This document shows positions 15,109 through 23,105 of a stretch of 35,383 nt of DNA, in pieces. Both the position numbers and the translations under genes were made by a program. Location of the stretch: positions 1 through 35,383 of the forward strand of contig NZ_WWJT01000451.1 in NCBI RefSeq assembly GCF_009865385.1. The letters run 5' to 3'. The notes under the pieces were generated by a model. The model was given only the letters and a program-made list of their open reading frames with translations, made no database searches and was not told the origin of the DNA. The stretch is from Streptomyces sp. SID486 (lineage in GTDB: Bacteria > Actinomycetota > Actinomycetes > Streptomycetales > Streptomycetaceae). Every line of letters begins with the position of its first letter. Positions within the stretch are counted from its first letter, which is position 1.

Positions 15109-16823
15109 GCCGGTCGGTCCTTCTCGTCTGTGCTGTCCACGGCCCGCGAGACGGCAGCCACCGTCTCGGGGTCGAGGTCGAACAGGGTGCGCAGCGCGTC
15201 CGCGTACCCGGCGCCGCCGGGCTCGGCCGCGAGCTGCTTGACCCGTACGGTCGGCGCGTGCAGCAGTTTGTCGACCACTCGGTGCACGGCCTGCCGGATC
15301 TCGCCGCGCTGGCGTTCGTCCAGGTCGGGCAGGCGGCCGTCGAGCCGCGCGATCTCCCCGGCGACGACGTCCGCGGCCATGGTGCGCAGCGCGACCACGG
15401 TCGGCGTGATGTGCGCCGCCCGCTGTGCCGCGCCGAAGGCCGCGACCTCGTCGGAGACGATACGCCGGACCTGGTCCACGTCGGCCGCCATCGGGGCGTC
15501 GGCGGAGGCTTCCGCCAGCGACTCGATGTCCACCAGGCGCACCCCGGCCAGCCGGTGCGCGGCCGCGTCGATGTCGCGGGGCATGGCGAGGTCGAGGAGG
15601 AAGAGGAAGGGTGCCGGGCGCTCGGCCACCGGCTCCGGCCTGCGCCGCTCGGGGATGCGCCCCACCGTCGCCGCGGTCGCGGCGAGCGCGCTGATCAGCC
15701 CGGCGTCCGTCTCGGGGCTGCGGCGCTCGCGGCGGTCCACCGCGCCGGTGGCGGCCCAGGCCGCGTGCTGCTCGAGGGTGGCCGCGTCCATGCCGGCCAC
15801 GGCGGCCTCGCCCATGACGGAGAAGCCGGGCTGTGCGGCGGCCAGGTCCAGCGGGCAGTTCTCGTCGGCGCCGGCGGACGGCAGCGGCGCCTTGGCGGCG
15901 GCGCCCGCCCGGGAGGTGTCGCCCGTCCGCGAGGCGTCGGCGGTACGGGCCGGGTCGGCGATCTCGGCGGCGGGGGCGCCGGTGCGGCCCTCGACCGCCT
16001 GCGCGACCATGTCCGCCGTGAGCACCAGTCCCGTCGCCCCGGTACAGGAGACGACGACGTCGGCACGTGTCAGCTCGCCGGGAACGGCGGCCATCTCCAC
16101 CGCGCGGGCGGTCACGGCCGTGTCGTCACCCTCGGTGAGGATCCGCACGAGCCGCTCGGCGCGCTCGAAGGTGCGGTTGGCGACGACGATCTCGGCGACT
16201 CCGGCCCGCGCGAGCGTCGCGGCGGCCAGGGACGACATCGATCCGGCGCCGATGACCAGCGCCGTGCGCCCCGCGGCCCAGTCCAGCACGTCCCCGCCCG
16301 CGGCCAGCTGCTCCAGGCCGAAGGTGACCAGGGACTGGCCGGCCCGGTCGATGCCGGTCTCGGAGTGGGCGCGCTTGCCGACCCTGAGGGCCTGCTGGAA
16401 CAGGTCGTTCAGGAGCTTGCCGACGCTGTGCAGTTCCTGGGCGCGGGCCAGGGAGTCCTTGATCTGACCGAGGATCTGGCCCTCGCCGACGACCATCGAG
16501 TCCAGGCCGCAGGCCACCGAGAACAGGTGGTGGACGGCCCGGTCCTCGTAGTGCACGTAGAGGTAGGGGGTCAGTTCCTCCAGGCCGACGCCGCTGTGCT
16601 GGGCGAGCAGCGTGGACAGCTCGGCGACACCGGCGTGGAACTTGTCCACGTCGGCGTACAGCTCGATGCGGTTGCAGGTGGCGAGCACCGCGGCCTCGGT
16701 GGCGGGCTCGGCGGCGACCGTGTCCTGGACCAGCTTGACCTGGGCGTCCGCGCTCAGCGCGGCCCGCTCCAGCACGCTGACCGGGGCGCTGCGGTGGCTC
16801 AGCCCCACGACGAGGAGACTCAT
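15105..16823 (-). CDS. hemA: Glutamyl-tRNA reductase
   Basis: Reduces glutamyl-tRNA-Glu to glutamate-1-semialdehyde with NADPH, the first committed step of the C5 heme pathway. The 572-residue protein has the catalytic Cys50 in ATCNRIELYA, the GEGQILGQ segment, the Rossmann motif VIGAGSMSSLAA (about 190-201) and the C-terminal dimerisation helices. Family members are usually 420-460 residues. The extra length is an insert of about 130 residues (about 275-404) between the NADPH domain and the FLFLLDLAMPRDID strand. It is partly low complexity (DPARTADASRTGDTSRAG), and similar long inserts are known in other streptomycete HemA proteins. Overlaps rex and hemC by ATGA at either end. Confidence 0.95.
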   Translation of the reverse strand: MSLLVVGLSHRSAPVSVLERAALSADAQVKLVQDTVAAEPATEAAVLATCNRIELYADVDKFHAGVAELSTLLAQHSGVGLEELTPYLYVHYEDRAVHHLFSVACGLDSMVVGEGQILGQIKDSLARAQELHSVGKLLNDLFQQALRVGKRAHSETGIDRAGQSLVTFGLEQLAAGGDVLDWAAGRTALVIGAGSMSSLAAATLARAGVAEIVVANRTFERAERLVRILTEGDDTAVTARAVEMAAVPGELTRADVVVSCTGATGLVLTADMVAQAVEGRTGAPAAEIADPARTADASRTGDTSRAGAAAKAPLPSAGADENCPLDLAAAQPGFSVMGEAAVAGMDAATLEQHAAWAATGAVDRRERRSPETDAGLISALAATAATVGRIPERRRPEPVAERPAPFLFLLDLAMPRDIDAAAHRLAGVRLVDIESLAEASADAPMAADVDQVRRIVSDEVAAFGAAQRAAHITPTVVALRTMAADVVAGEIARLDGRLPDLDERQRGEIRQAVHRVVDKLLHAPTVRVKQLAAEPGGAGYADALRTLFDLDPETVAAVSRAVDSTDEKDRPA

Positions 16824-17584
16824 GCCGGCATCACGGCGGGGACGTCCCCGTCGGGCCCCTGGTCGGCGGAGGTGTCGCGGGCGGTGGCGGCGGGCAGGGC
16901 ACCGTCGCCCGCCGCGGTCTCCTCGCCGGCCTTGCGCTGCTCGTGGAAGGCGAGGATCTGCAGCTCGATGGAGAGGTCGACCTTGCGCACGTCGACGCCG
17001 TCCGGGACGGTCAGCACGGTCGGCGCGAAGTTCAGGATGGAGGTCACCCCGGCGGCCACGAGCCGGTCGCAGACCGGCTGGGCGGCTCCGGCCGGAGTGG
17101 CGATGACGCCGATGGAGACGCCGTTGTCCTTGATGATCTTCTCGAGCTCGTCGGTGTGCTGCACCGGGATGCCCGCGACCGGCTTGCCGGCCATGGCCGG
17201 GTCGGCGTCGATCAGCGCGGCGACCCGGAACCCACGGGAGGCGAACCCGCCGTAGTTGGCCAGGGCGGCGCCGAGGTTACCGATACCGACGATCACGACC
17301 GGCCAGTCCTGGGTCAGGCCGAGTTCACGGGAGATCTGGTAGACGAGATACTCCACGTCGTAGCCCACACCGCGGGTTCCGTACGAGCCCAGGTAGGAGA
17401 AGTCCTTGCGCAGCTTGGCGGAGTTGACCCCCGCCGCCGCGGCCAGCTCCTCGGAGGAGACCGTGGGGACCGAGCGCTCCGACAGTGCGGTCAGGGCTCG
17501 GAGGTACAGCGGAAGCCGGGCGACGGTGGCCTCGGGAATCCCTCGGCTACGGGTCGCCGGTCGGTGTGTTCGGCCAGTTGCCAC
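16820..17584 (-). CDS. rex: Redox-sensing transcriptional repressor Rex
   Basis: NADH/NAD+-sensing repressor of respiratory and heme genes. NAD+ favours DNA binding and NADH releases it. The 254-residue protein has an N-terminal winged helix (IPEATVARLPLYLRALTALSERSVPTVSSEELAAAAGVNSAKLRKDFSYLGS) and a Rossmann domain (VVIVGIGNLGAALANYGGF), plus the C-terminal swapped helix (LSIELQILAFHEQRK). The start is GTG 17584 (ATGRTHRPATRSRG follows), supported by AGGAG 4 bases upstream. An upstream in-frame extension exists but crosses the promoter and operator, so it is rejected. First gene of the rex-hemA-hemC-hemD operon; a Rex operator lies in its own promoter, so it autoregulates together with heme synthesis. 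Confidence 0.97.
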   Translation of the reverse strand: MATGRTHRPATRSRGIPEATVARLPLYLRALTALSERSVPTVSSEELAAAAGVNSAKLRKDFSYLGSYGTRGVGYDVEYLVYQISRELGLTQDWPVVIVGIGNLGAALANYGGFASRGFRVAALIDADPAMAGKPVAGIPVQHTDELEKIIKDNGVSIGVIATPAGAAQPVCDRLVAAGVTSILNFAPTVLTVPDGVDVRKVDLSIELQILAFHEQRKAGEETAAGDGALPAATARDTSADQGPDGDVPAVMPA

Positions 17585-17649
17585 GGTGCTCCTGCGGGTA
17601 GAGCGGGGCTGCAGGCGGTCATACGTCCCCAGACCGCCCCGTCGACAGC

Positions 17650-17678
17650 AGGCTATGTCTTTGTGAACGCGTGCACAA
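17650..17678 (-). promoter_or_regulatory. rex operon promoter
   Basis: On the minus strand TTGTGC (17673-17678) and TAGCCT (17650-17655) are separated by 17 bases, giving a start near 17643 and a leader of about 60 bases. The Rex operator covers the -35 box and part of the spacer. Confidence 0.6.
17661..17678. promoter_or_regulatory. Rex operator (ROP)
   Basis: TTGTGAACGCGTGCACAA is an 18-base palindrome with one mismatched pair and fits the known Rex consensus TTGTGAANNNNTTCACAA closely. It overlaps the rex promoter, so binding should block transcription of rex-hemACD, as established for S. coelicolor. Confidence 0.9.
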
Positions 17679-17705
17679 AGATGGTGTCCGATTTGCCCGG
17701 CAGAA

Positions 17706-17719
17706 GTGACCGGGGTCAC
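17706..17719. promoter_or_regulatory. Candidate Crp-type palindrome upstream of rex
   Basis: GTGACCGGGGTCAC has perfect 6-base arms and fits the Streptomyces Crp consensus GTG-N6-GNCAC as I remember it. Its centre is about 69-70 bases before the inferred rex transcription start, a position at which Crp proteins often activate. Confidence 0.5.
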
Positions 17720-17864
17720 GCCGGTTTCGCGCCCCCGGCGGGAACCGGCGCATACGCACTGGCGTTCCTTCATTACTGGGGGCAAAACCGCACACTCTCC
17801 TCACGAATCCCGCCCCCGAGACCAGACCGCCGTCGATCCTAAGCGACTTTCCGGCCGCTTTGGA

Positions 17865-18137
17865 CTACTCGGTCAGTGCCCGCCGCAGCCGCTCCTCGTT
17901 CACGCGCCAGAAGGTGTGCTGTTCACCGTCGACGAGGACGACGGGGATCTGCTCCCAGTAGCGGTCGTGCAGTTCCCGGTCCTCGGTGATGTCCTTCGGC
18001 TCCCACGGCACACCGAGTTCCCCGCACACCTTCTCCACCACCGCCTGCGCGTCGTCGCACAGATGGCAGCCGGGCTTGCGGATCAGGGTGACCAGTCGGG
18101 CGCGCGGCTCGGCCCTGCGTCGGAAGAGGGGACTCAT
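17865..18137 (-). CDS. Glutaredoxin-like (DUF836) thiol protein
   Basis: A 90-residue thioredoxin-fold protein with the redox motif [10 protein letters not shown] (C24-H-L-C27). The cis-Pro segment is [10 protein letters not shown] and the C-terminus [12 protein letters not shown]. It lies in the DUF836/glutaredoxin group rather than the classical CPYC glutaredoxins. It probably reduces a protein or small-thiol disulfide, with mycothiol as the likely actinobacterial thiol; the partner is unknown. ATG 18137 has no clear ribosome site; GAGAAT lies 6 bases upstream and could be a -10 of a leaderless mRNA. It is upstream of rex on the same strand, with 280 bp containing rex's own promoter between. 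Confidence 0.88.
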   Translation of the reverse strand: MSPLFRRRAEPRARLVTLIRKPGCHLCDDAQAVVEKVCGELGVPWEPKDITEDRELHDRYWEQIPVVLVDGEQHTFWRVNEERLRRALTE

Positions 18138-18250
18138 ACGGCCATTCTCGCGCGCTCCGCACCCGTTCCGGATCGCTTCTTTTACGGCCCTGTCGCGCAG
18201 AGTTCACACCCTGCCACCGACTCGACTCCGGAACCACCGAACAGACTGGC

Positions 18251-18256
18251 TATGCT
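18251..18256 (+). promoter_or_regulatory. -10 element for a leaderless HAD-IB mRNA
   Basis: TATGCT is followed by 6 bases and ATG 18263. No ribosome site is present. Confidence 0.5.
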
Positions 18257-18262
18257 CGCGTC

Positions 18263-19183
18263 ATGGCCGCTCTCGGATGGCTCACCCCCCGTAGGCGCTC
18301 CGCCACGGCGCGGAGCGTGTTGGCAGGCGAGGCTTCGGCGGAGGCCGCCCGCAAGTCCTCGCTGGAGGCCCCGCGCGCCACGCCGGAGGAACCGGAGTTC
18401 CCCGTGATCGGCGACGACCGGGCCGCCGCCTTCTTCGACCTCGACAACACGGTGATGCAGGGCGCCGCACTGTTCCACTTCGGCCGGGGCCTGTACAAGC
18501 GGAAGTTCTTCGAGACCCGCGACCTCGCGAGGTTCGCCTGGCAGCAGGCGTGGTTCCGGCTGGCCGGCGTCGAGGACCCCGAGCACATGCAGGACGCCCG
18601 CGACTCCGCCCTGTCGATCGTCAAGGGCCACCGGGTCGCCGAGCTGGAGTCGATCGGCGAGGAGATCTACGACGAGTACATGGCCGACCGCATCTGGCCC
18701 GGCACCCGGGCCCTCGCCCAGGCCCACCTGGACGCGGGCCAGAAGGTCTGGCTGGTCACCGCCGCCCCCGTGGAGATCGCCCAGGTCATCGCCCGGCGCC
18801 TCGGCCTGACCGGCGCCCTCGGCACGGTCGCGGAGTCGGTCGGCGGCGTCTACACCGGCAAGCTGGTCGGCGAGCCGCTGCACGGGCCCGCCAAGGCGGA
18901 GGCGGTCCGCGCCCTGGCCGCGGCCGAGGGGCTGGACCTCTCCCGCTGCGCGGCCTACAGCGACAGCCACAACGACATCCCGATGCTCTCCCTCGTGGGC
19001 CACCCCTACGCCATCAACCCGGACGCCAAGCTGCGCAGGCACGCCCGGGAGAAGGACTGGCGCCTGCGGGACTACCGCACGGGCCGCAAGGCCGCGAAGG
19101 TCGGCATCCCCGCGGCCGCCGGCGTCGGCGCGGTCGCCGGCGGCACGGCGGCGGCGATCGCCTTGAGCCGCCGGCGCCGATAG
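18263..19183 (+). CDS. HAD-IB family phosphatase with C-terminal membrane segment
   Basis: SerB-like phosphatase of 306 residues. It carries HAD motif I FFDLDNTV (about 57-64), motif II in WLVTAAPVE, a C1-type helical cap between them, and motif III/IV in [14 protein letters not shown]. The residues needed for the phospho-aspartate mechanism are present. The N-terminal 45 residues are unlike the domain and may be flexible. The C-terminus has a Gly/Ala-rich hydrophobic stretch ([22 protein letters not shown]) ending in RRRR, so it may be held at the membrane. Related proteins include the SerB1 type of mycobacteria; the substrate is uncertain. TAG-containing repeats begin at its stop codon. Confidence 0.88.
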   Translation: MAALGWLTPRRRSATARSVLAGEASAEAARKSSLEAPRATPEEPEFPVIGDDRAAAFFDLDNTVMQGAALFHFGRGLYKRKFFETRDLARFAWQQAWFRLAGVEDPEHMQDARDSALSIVKGHRVAELESIGEEIYDEYMADRIWPGTRALAQAHLDAGQKVWLVTAAPVEIAQVIARRLGLTGALGTVAESVGGVYTGKLVGEPLHGPAKAEAVRALAAAEGLDLSRCAAYSDSHNDIPMLSLVGHPYAINPDAKLRRHAREKDWRLRDYRTGRKAAKVGIPAAAGVGAVAGGTAAAIALSRRRR

Positions 19184-19259
19184 CCCCGTAGCCCCTTAGC
19201 CCCGATAGGCCCGTAGCCCTCCGGTAGCCCCGACAGCTAGCCCTCGGTAGCCCCGGCAG
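19181..19259. repeat. TAGCCCC repeats starting at the stop codon
   Basis: At least eight copies of TAGCCC(C), TAGGCCC or close variants follow each other at 8-13-base spacing. The first TAG is the stop codon of the HAD-IB gene. Confidence 0.75.
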
Positions 19260-19689
19260 CGTCAACGCGCGTCGATGACGCCCGACAGCGCCGGTCCCGT
19301 CGGCGTGCCGCCGCCGCACCGAGGCCGGCGGCGCCCGACGGCACCCGCCTCCGCACCGGCCCCGCACGGACGGAGTCACACTCTCCGGATTCCCGCCCGG
19401 CCGCAGGTCGGCGCCCACCTTGAACGTGCCCGTGTACATCACCGCGTTCAACATGCCCTGCACTTCACCGAAAGACGCCCTTTTCCGGTCACGCAACGGT
19501 CATCTTGCGAAACGTGACCTGCCATCAAACGGTTACAGATACGACGCAATCGATGATTTGAGCAACTCGGTGTAGCAGTGCCTGTACGAAGCGTTATTCT
19601 CCTCAGACGCAATCCGGAACCCCTCCGTCGCCACGACGGGTGAACGGTCCCGCACTGCACGTGATGGAAGCTCTGCCTCTGGGAGTCCC
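19260..19689 (+). promoter_or_regulatory. bldN upstream region
   Basis: About 430 bases with no credible gene, much less GC-rich than its surroundings from 19430 on. This is the regulatory region of bldN, which in S. coelicolor is repressed directly by BldD with c-di-GMP. I cannot place the promoter confidently. Confidence 0.6.
19515..19527. promoter_or_regulatory. Candidate BldD box before bldN
   Basis: TGACCTGCCATCA matches the BldD consensus TNAC-N5-GTNA except for one base (A for G). TCACGCAACGGTCA just upstream (19489-19502) has the two half-sites but a 6-base spacer. Binding is inferred only. Confidence 0.35.
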
Positions 19690-20469
19690 GTGTACCCACA
19701 CGTCGGGGTTGACGCCTCGGGCCTGGCTACGCTGCGCGCAACGGTCGCGACGGCCAAAGAGACGCTGCGCGGCTTCGTCCCCCCCGCGTACGCCGTCCCC
19801 GCCTTCGCCGCCGCCGCACCGGCAGGCCCGTGCTACGCACTGGCCGACGGCGGCGCCGCCGTCGGCAGACGAGGGCGTGCCACCGGCTCCGCCACCGCCC
19901 GCCGCCCGGCCGCAGACAGCGACAGCGCCCGGATGATGGACCTCGTCGAACGCGCCCAGGCGGGGGAGGCCGAGGCTTTCGGGCGCCTGTACGACCAGTA
20001 CAGCGACACCGTCTACCGGTACATCTACTACCGCGTCGGCGGCCGGGCCACCGCCGAGGACCTCACCAGCGAGACCTTTCTGCGGGCGCTCAGAAGGATC
20101 GGCACCTTCACCTGGCAGGGCCGCGACTTCGGGGCCTGGCTGGTCACCATCGCCCGGAACCTGGTCGCCGACCACTTCAAGTCCAGCCGCTTCCGGCTGG
20201 AGGTCACCACCGGCGAGATGCTCGACGCCAACGAGGTCGAGCGCTCCCCGGAGGACTCCGTCCTGGAGTCCCTGTCGAACGCCGCGCTGCTCGACGCCGT
20301 ACGGCGGCTCAACCCGCAGCAGCAGGAGTGTGTGACGCTCCGCTTCCTCCAGGGCCTCTCGGTCGCCGAGACCGCCCGGGTGATGGGCAAGAACGAGGGC
20401 GCCATCAAGACCCTCCAGTACCGCGCCGTACGCACCCTCGCCCGCCTGCTGCCGGACGACGCCCGCTGA
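19690..20469 (+). CDS. bldN: Developmental ECF sigma factor BldN (pro-protein)
   Basis: RNA polymerase sigma factor needed for aerial hyphae formation; it switches on bldM and the chaplin and rodlin genes. The 259-residue protein has an N-terminal extension of about 80 residues, unusual for ECF factors and known to be a pro-sequence removed from sigma-BldN. Sigma region 2 is at about 82-150 (DLVERAQAGEAEAFGRLYDQYSDTVYRYIYYRVG, TAEDLTSETFLRALRRI) and region 4 at about 205-252 (LNPQQQECVTLRFLQGLSVAETARVMGKNEGAIKTLQYRAVRTLARLL). GTG 19690 is supported by GGGAG four bases upstream. rsbN, its anti-sigma gene, follows. Confidence 0.97.
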   Translation: MYPHVGVDASGLATLRATVATAKETLRGFVPPAYAVPAFAAAAPAGPCYALADGGAAVGRRGRATGSATARRPAADSDSARMMDLVERAQAGEAEAFGRLYDQYSDTVYRYIYYRVGGRATAEDLTSETFLRALRRIGTFTWQGRDFGAWLVTIARNLVADHFKSSRFRLEVTTGEMLDANEVERSPEDSVLESLSNAALLDAVRRLNPQQQECVTLRFLQGLSVAETARVMGKNEGAIKTLQYRAVRTLARLLPDDAR

Positions 20470-20545
20470 GCGAGCCGACGATGGGCGACAGCCAACTCAC
20501 TTTCCGTGAGCGCCCGTTGCCTTTCCGATCCGACCATCCGCTGTC

Positions 20546-20574
20546 CGTAACCCAAGTGCCGCGCCAGTCGTTGT
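20546..20574 (+). promoter_or_regulatory. ECF-type promoter of rsbN
   Basis: CGTAAC (20546-20551) and CGTTGT (20569-20574) are separated by 17 bases. This looks like an ECF sigma promoter and agrees with my memory of sigma-BldN targets. Transcription would begin near 20581, giving a leader of about 125 bases. rsbN is known to be transcribed by sigma-BldN, making a feedback loop. Confidence 0.65.
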
Positions 20575-20704
20575 GCGGGATACAGGCTCCCTGTGGTCAC
20601 GTCCCGGCCGACCCTGATCGCTCGATCGAGGGAAGTGGTCGTGGGCGTGCAACCCTCAGGACCCCCTGGGGAGTCGACCGTCATGACGAGAGGAGGTGCC
20701 GCCA

Positions 20705-21940
20705 GTGATCGCGAACGTATCGGCGCACCGGCGGGCGAACGCCTTCGCCCAGGCCCTGGAGGAGCAGTCCGACCGGGACCCGGCGGCCGAGCAGTCCGCA
20801 GCAGCGGCGGAGACGCCGCCGGCCGCCGAGGAGCAGACCGAACGGGGCCGCCTGCTGGCCCTGGCCACGGGTCTCGGCGCGCTGCCCAAGCCGCAGCTCG
20901 ACCCGGAGGTCAAGGTCGTTCAGCGGGCCCAGCTGGTGGCCGCGATGGAGGCCATGCTCCGGGAGGGTACGGGGGCGGCGGAAGCATCGGTACCGGAACA
21001 GCGTTCGCACCGGAGCCGGGGCGCACACCGGGCGAGCCCGCTGGGCAAGCTCCGTCCGCGCACCAGGCTGACCAAGGGGCTCGCGGCCGGCGGGCTCAGT
21101 GTCGGCGTGGCCGCCGGGGCCTTCGGCGGGGTCGCCGCCGCCAGCTCCGACGCCCTTCCCGGAGACTCGCTGTACGGCTTGAAGCGCGGCATCGAGGACT
21201 TCAAGCTCAACTACCTGAGCGACGGCGACGACCAGCGCGGCCAGACCTACCTGGACCAGGCTTCCACCCGGCTCAGCGAGGCCCGCAGGCTGCTGGAGCG
21301 CGGCCGGGGCGGCCACCTGGACCACGAGTCCATCGGCGAGATCCGCCGCACCCTCTCCGGGATGCAGCACGACGTCACCGAGGGCCACCGCCTGCTCCAC
21401 GCGGCCTACGCGGCCGATCCGGACTCCCTGGGCCCCATCCAGGCGCTGTCCGCCTTCTCCCGGTCCCACCGTGAGGCGTGGAGCGCGCTCAGCGACCGGC
21501 TGCCGGTACAGCTGGGCGACGTGAAACAGCAGGTCTCCTCGGTCTTCGACGCCATAGACCAAGAGGTCGCCCCGCTGCAGTCCCTGCTCCCGCCGCCGCC
21601 GACCCCCTCCGGCGGCGACCGGCACCGGGGCGGCTCGGGCTCACCGTCCGTCGGCTCCTCCGGCAGTCAGCGGTCGACGGCACCCGGCTCCGCCGGCGGC
21701 ACCCCGTCCGCCGGGCAGCACACGGGCACCGGCACCCCGAGCGGCTCGGCCACCGGCAGCAGCGGCGAGGGCCTCATCGGCGGCGACACGGGCGGCCTGC
21801 TGGAGCCCCCGAAGACCGGGCCCGACGGCAGCTCCCCGTCCGCCGGCAAGTCCCCGACGGGCCAGCCGGACGTCACCATCCCGCCGCTCCTGCCCGACCT
21901 GCTCCCCGGCCTCGGCATCGACAGCGACGACGCCGACTAG
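20705..21940 (+). CDS. rsbN: Anti-sigma factor RsbN (membrane protein, DUF5667)
   Basis: Binds and inhibits sigma-BldN at the membrane. The 411-residue protein has a cytoplasmic N-terminal segment (1-85, VSAHRRANAFAQALEEQ..QRAQLVAAMEAML) that should hold the sigma factor. One membrane helix (about 125-147, TKGLAAGGLSVGVAAGAFGGVAAA) follows, then an extracytoplasmic DUF5667 helical domain (DALPGDSLYGLKRGIEDFKLNY..YLDQASTRLSEARRLL) and a long Gly/Ser/Pro/Thr-rich tail (about 295-411). GTG 20705 is preferred because GGAGG lies 8 bases upstream; GTG 20696 overlaps that ribosome site. It has its own ECF-type promoter. Confidence 0.93.
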   Translation: MIANVSAHRRANAFAQALEEQSDRDPAAEQSAAAAETPPAAEEQTERGRLLALATGLGALPKPQLDPEVKVVQRAQLVAAMEAMLREGTGAAEASVPEQRSHRSRGAHRASPLGKLRPRTRLTKGLAAGGLSVGVAAGAFGGVAAASSDALPGDSLYGLKRGIEDFKLNYLSDGDDQRGQTYLDQASTRLSEARRLLERGRGGHLDHESIGEIRRTLSGMQHDVTEGHRLLHAAYAADPDSLGPIQALSAFSRSHREAWSALSDRLPVQLGDVKQQVSSVFDAIDQEVAPLQSLLPPPPTPSGGDRHRGGSGSPSVGSSGSQRSTAPGSAGGTPSAGQHTGTGTPSGSATGSSGEGLIGGDTGGLLEPPKTGPDGSSPSAGKSPTGQPDVTIPPLLPDLLPGLGIDSDDAD

Positions 21941-21951
21941 CCACGGCTGCG

Positions 21952-21993
21952 ACGACGAGGGGCGCCCCTCCCGAGCGGGGCGCCCCTCGTCGT
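21952..21993. terminator. Bidirectional terminator between rsbN and the acyltransferase
   Basis: A perfect 17-bp stem (21952-21968 with 21977-21993) has an 8-base loop. It begins 11 bases after the rsbN stop and lies 33 bases beyond the end of the leftward gene. Confidence 0.8.
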
Positions 21994-22003
21994 ACGACCG
22001 CAC

Positions 22004-22043
22004 GCCTCAGAAGAACACCGACCGCCTCAGAAGAACACCGACC
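22004..22043. repeat. 20-bp duplication of an acyltransferase gene end
   Basis: GCCTCAGAAGAACACCGACC occurs at 22004 and 22024. The right copy holds the last codons and the stop of the leftward acyltransferase gene (RSVFF-stop); the left copy is an untranslated duplicate beyond it. Confidence 0.85.
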
Positions 22044-23091
22044 GCCGCTGCACCAGCAGCTTGTACAGCGTGTGCTGGATCTGCTCGCGGACCTGGTCGG
22101 TCAGGTTGAACATCAGCATCGGGTCCTCCGCCGCCTCCGGCGGATACCCGTCCGTCGCGATCGGCTCGCCGAACTGGATCGTCCACTTCGTGGGCAGCGG
22201 AATCGCACCCAGCGGCCCCAGCCAGGGAAAGGTCGGCGTCAGGGGGAAGTACGGGAAGCCCAGCACCCTCGCCAACGTCTTGGCGTTGCCGATCATCGGG
22301 TAGATCTCCTCGGCCCCGACGATCGAGCAGGGGATGATCGGCGCGCCCTGCCGCAGAGCGGTGGAGACGAAGCCGCCGCGGCCGAACCGCTGGAGCTTGT
22401 AGCGCTCGCCGAAAGGTTTCCCGATGCCCTTGAAGCCCTCCGGCATCACCCCGACCAGCTCGCCCTGGGCCAGCAGGCGTTCCGCGTCCTCCGCACAGGC
22501 CAGCGTGTGACCCAGCTTGCGGGCCAGCTCGTTGACCACCGGCAGCACGAAGACCAGGTCGGCGGCCAGCAGACGCAGATGACGGCCGGCCGGATGCCGG
22601 TCGTGCACCGCGACCTGCATCATCAGGCCGTCCAGCGGCAGCGTCCCGGAGTGGTTGGCGACGAGCAGCGCTCCGCCCTTGGCCGGGATGTTCTCGATGC
22701 CCTTCACCTCGACCCGGAAGTACTTCTCGTACACCGGCCGCAGCAGCGACATCAGGACCTGGTCGGTCAGCTCCTCGTCGTAACCGAAGTCGTCGACCTC
22801 GTAGTCCCCGGTGAGCCGGCGCCGCAGAAAGGCCAGCCCGGCCGCCACCCGCCGCTCCAGGCCGCCGTCCTGCCCGTCGGCCTCCGGTTGCGCCGAGGGC
22901 CCCTCCTCGCCGTTCACAGGGCCGTCCTCCCGTACTCGTTCCCGGCCCGGCAGCGGCTGGACCGCACCCAGCTCGCCCGGCTCCCCGAGCGCGCCACGCC
23001 GGCTCCCCCCGCCGCGGCGCCGCGCCTGGCGCTGCCCGGCGCTCCCGCGGGACCGGTCGTCGTCGAACGGAATGACCTTGGCGTCCGCCAT
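22027..23091 (-). CDS. PlsC-like lysophospholipid acyltransferase family protein
   Basis: A 354-residue protein. Residues 1-80 are Arg/Gly-rich and disordered. Residues of about 85-345 form an acyltransferase domain with VANHSGTLPLDGLMM (His147 and Asp154) and GVMPEGFKG. The usual family signature is H-x4-D; here His and Asp are six residues apart, as in a subgroup I associate with the MGAT-like and hemolysin-related branch. It probably transfers an acyl chain to a glycerol or lysolipid at the membrane surface; the acceptor is unknown. ATG 23091 is chosen for GAGGAGA 9 bases upstream, and longer starts would overlap the SDR gene. The 14-bp gap to that gene suggests co-transcription. Confidence 0.87.
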   Translation of the reverse strand: MADAKVIPFDDDRSRGSAGQRQARRRGGGSRRGALGEPGELGAVQPLPGRERVREDGPVNGEEGPSAQPEADGQDGGLERRVAAGLAFLRRRLTGDYEVDDFGYDEELTDQVLMSLLRPVYEKYFRVEVKGIENIPAKGGALLVANHSGTLPLDGLMMQVAVHDRHPAGRHLRLLAADLVFVLPVVNELARKLGHTLACAEDAERLLAQGELVGVMPEGFKGIGKPFGERYKLQRFGRGGFVSTALRQGAPIIPCSIVGAEEIYPMIGNAKTLARVLGFPYFPLTPTFPWLGPLGAIPLPTKWTIQFGEPIATDGYPPEAAEDPMLMFNLTDQVREQIQHTLYKLLVQRRSVFF

Positions 23092-23105
23092 CGTTGCCGC
23101 TCTCC

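Noticed and set aside
14623..17255. Long plus-strand open frames over hemA and rex
   Set aside because: They oppose clear conserved genes and translate to Arg/Gly/Ala-rich or Ser-rich low complexity; typical antisense shadows in high-GC DNA.
17585..17785. N-terminal extension of Rex
   Set aside because: It would translate the promoter and Rex operator; composition is non-coding, and GTG 17584 has a proper ribosome site.
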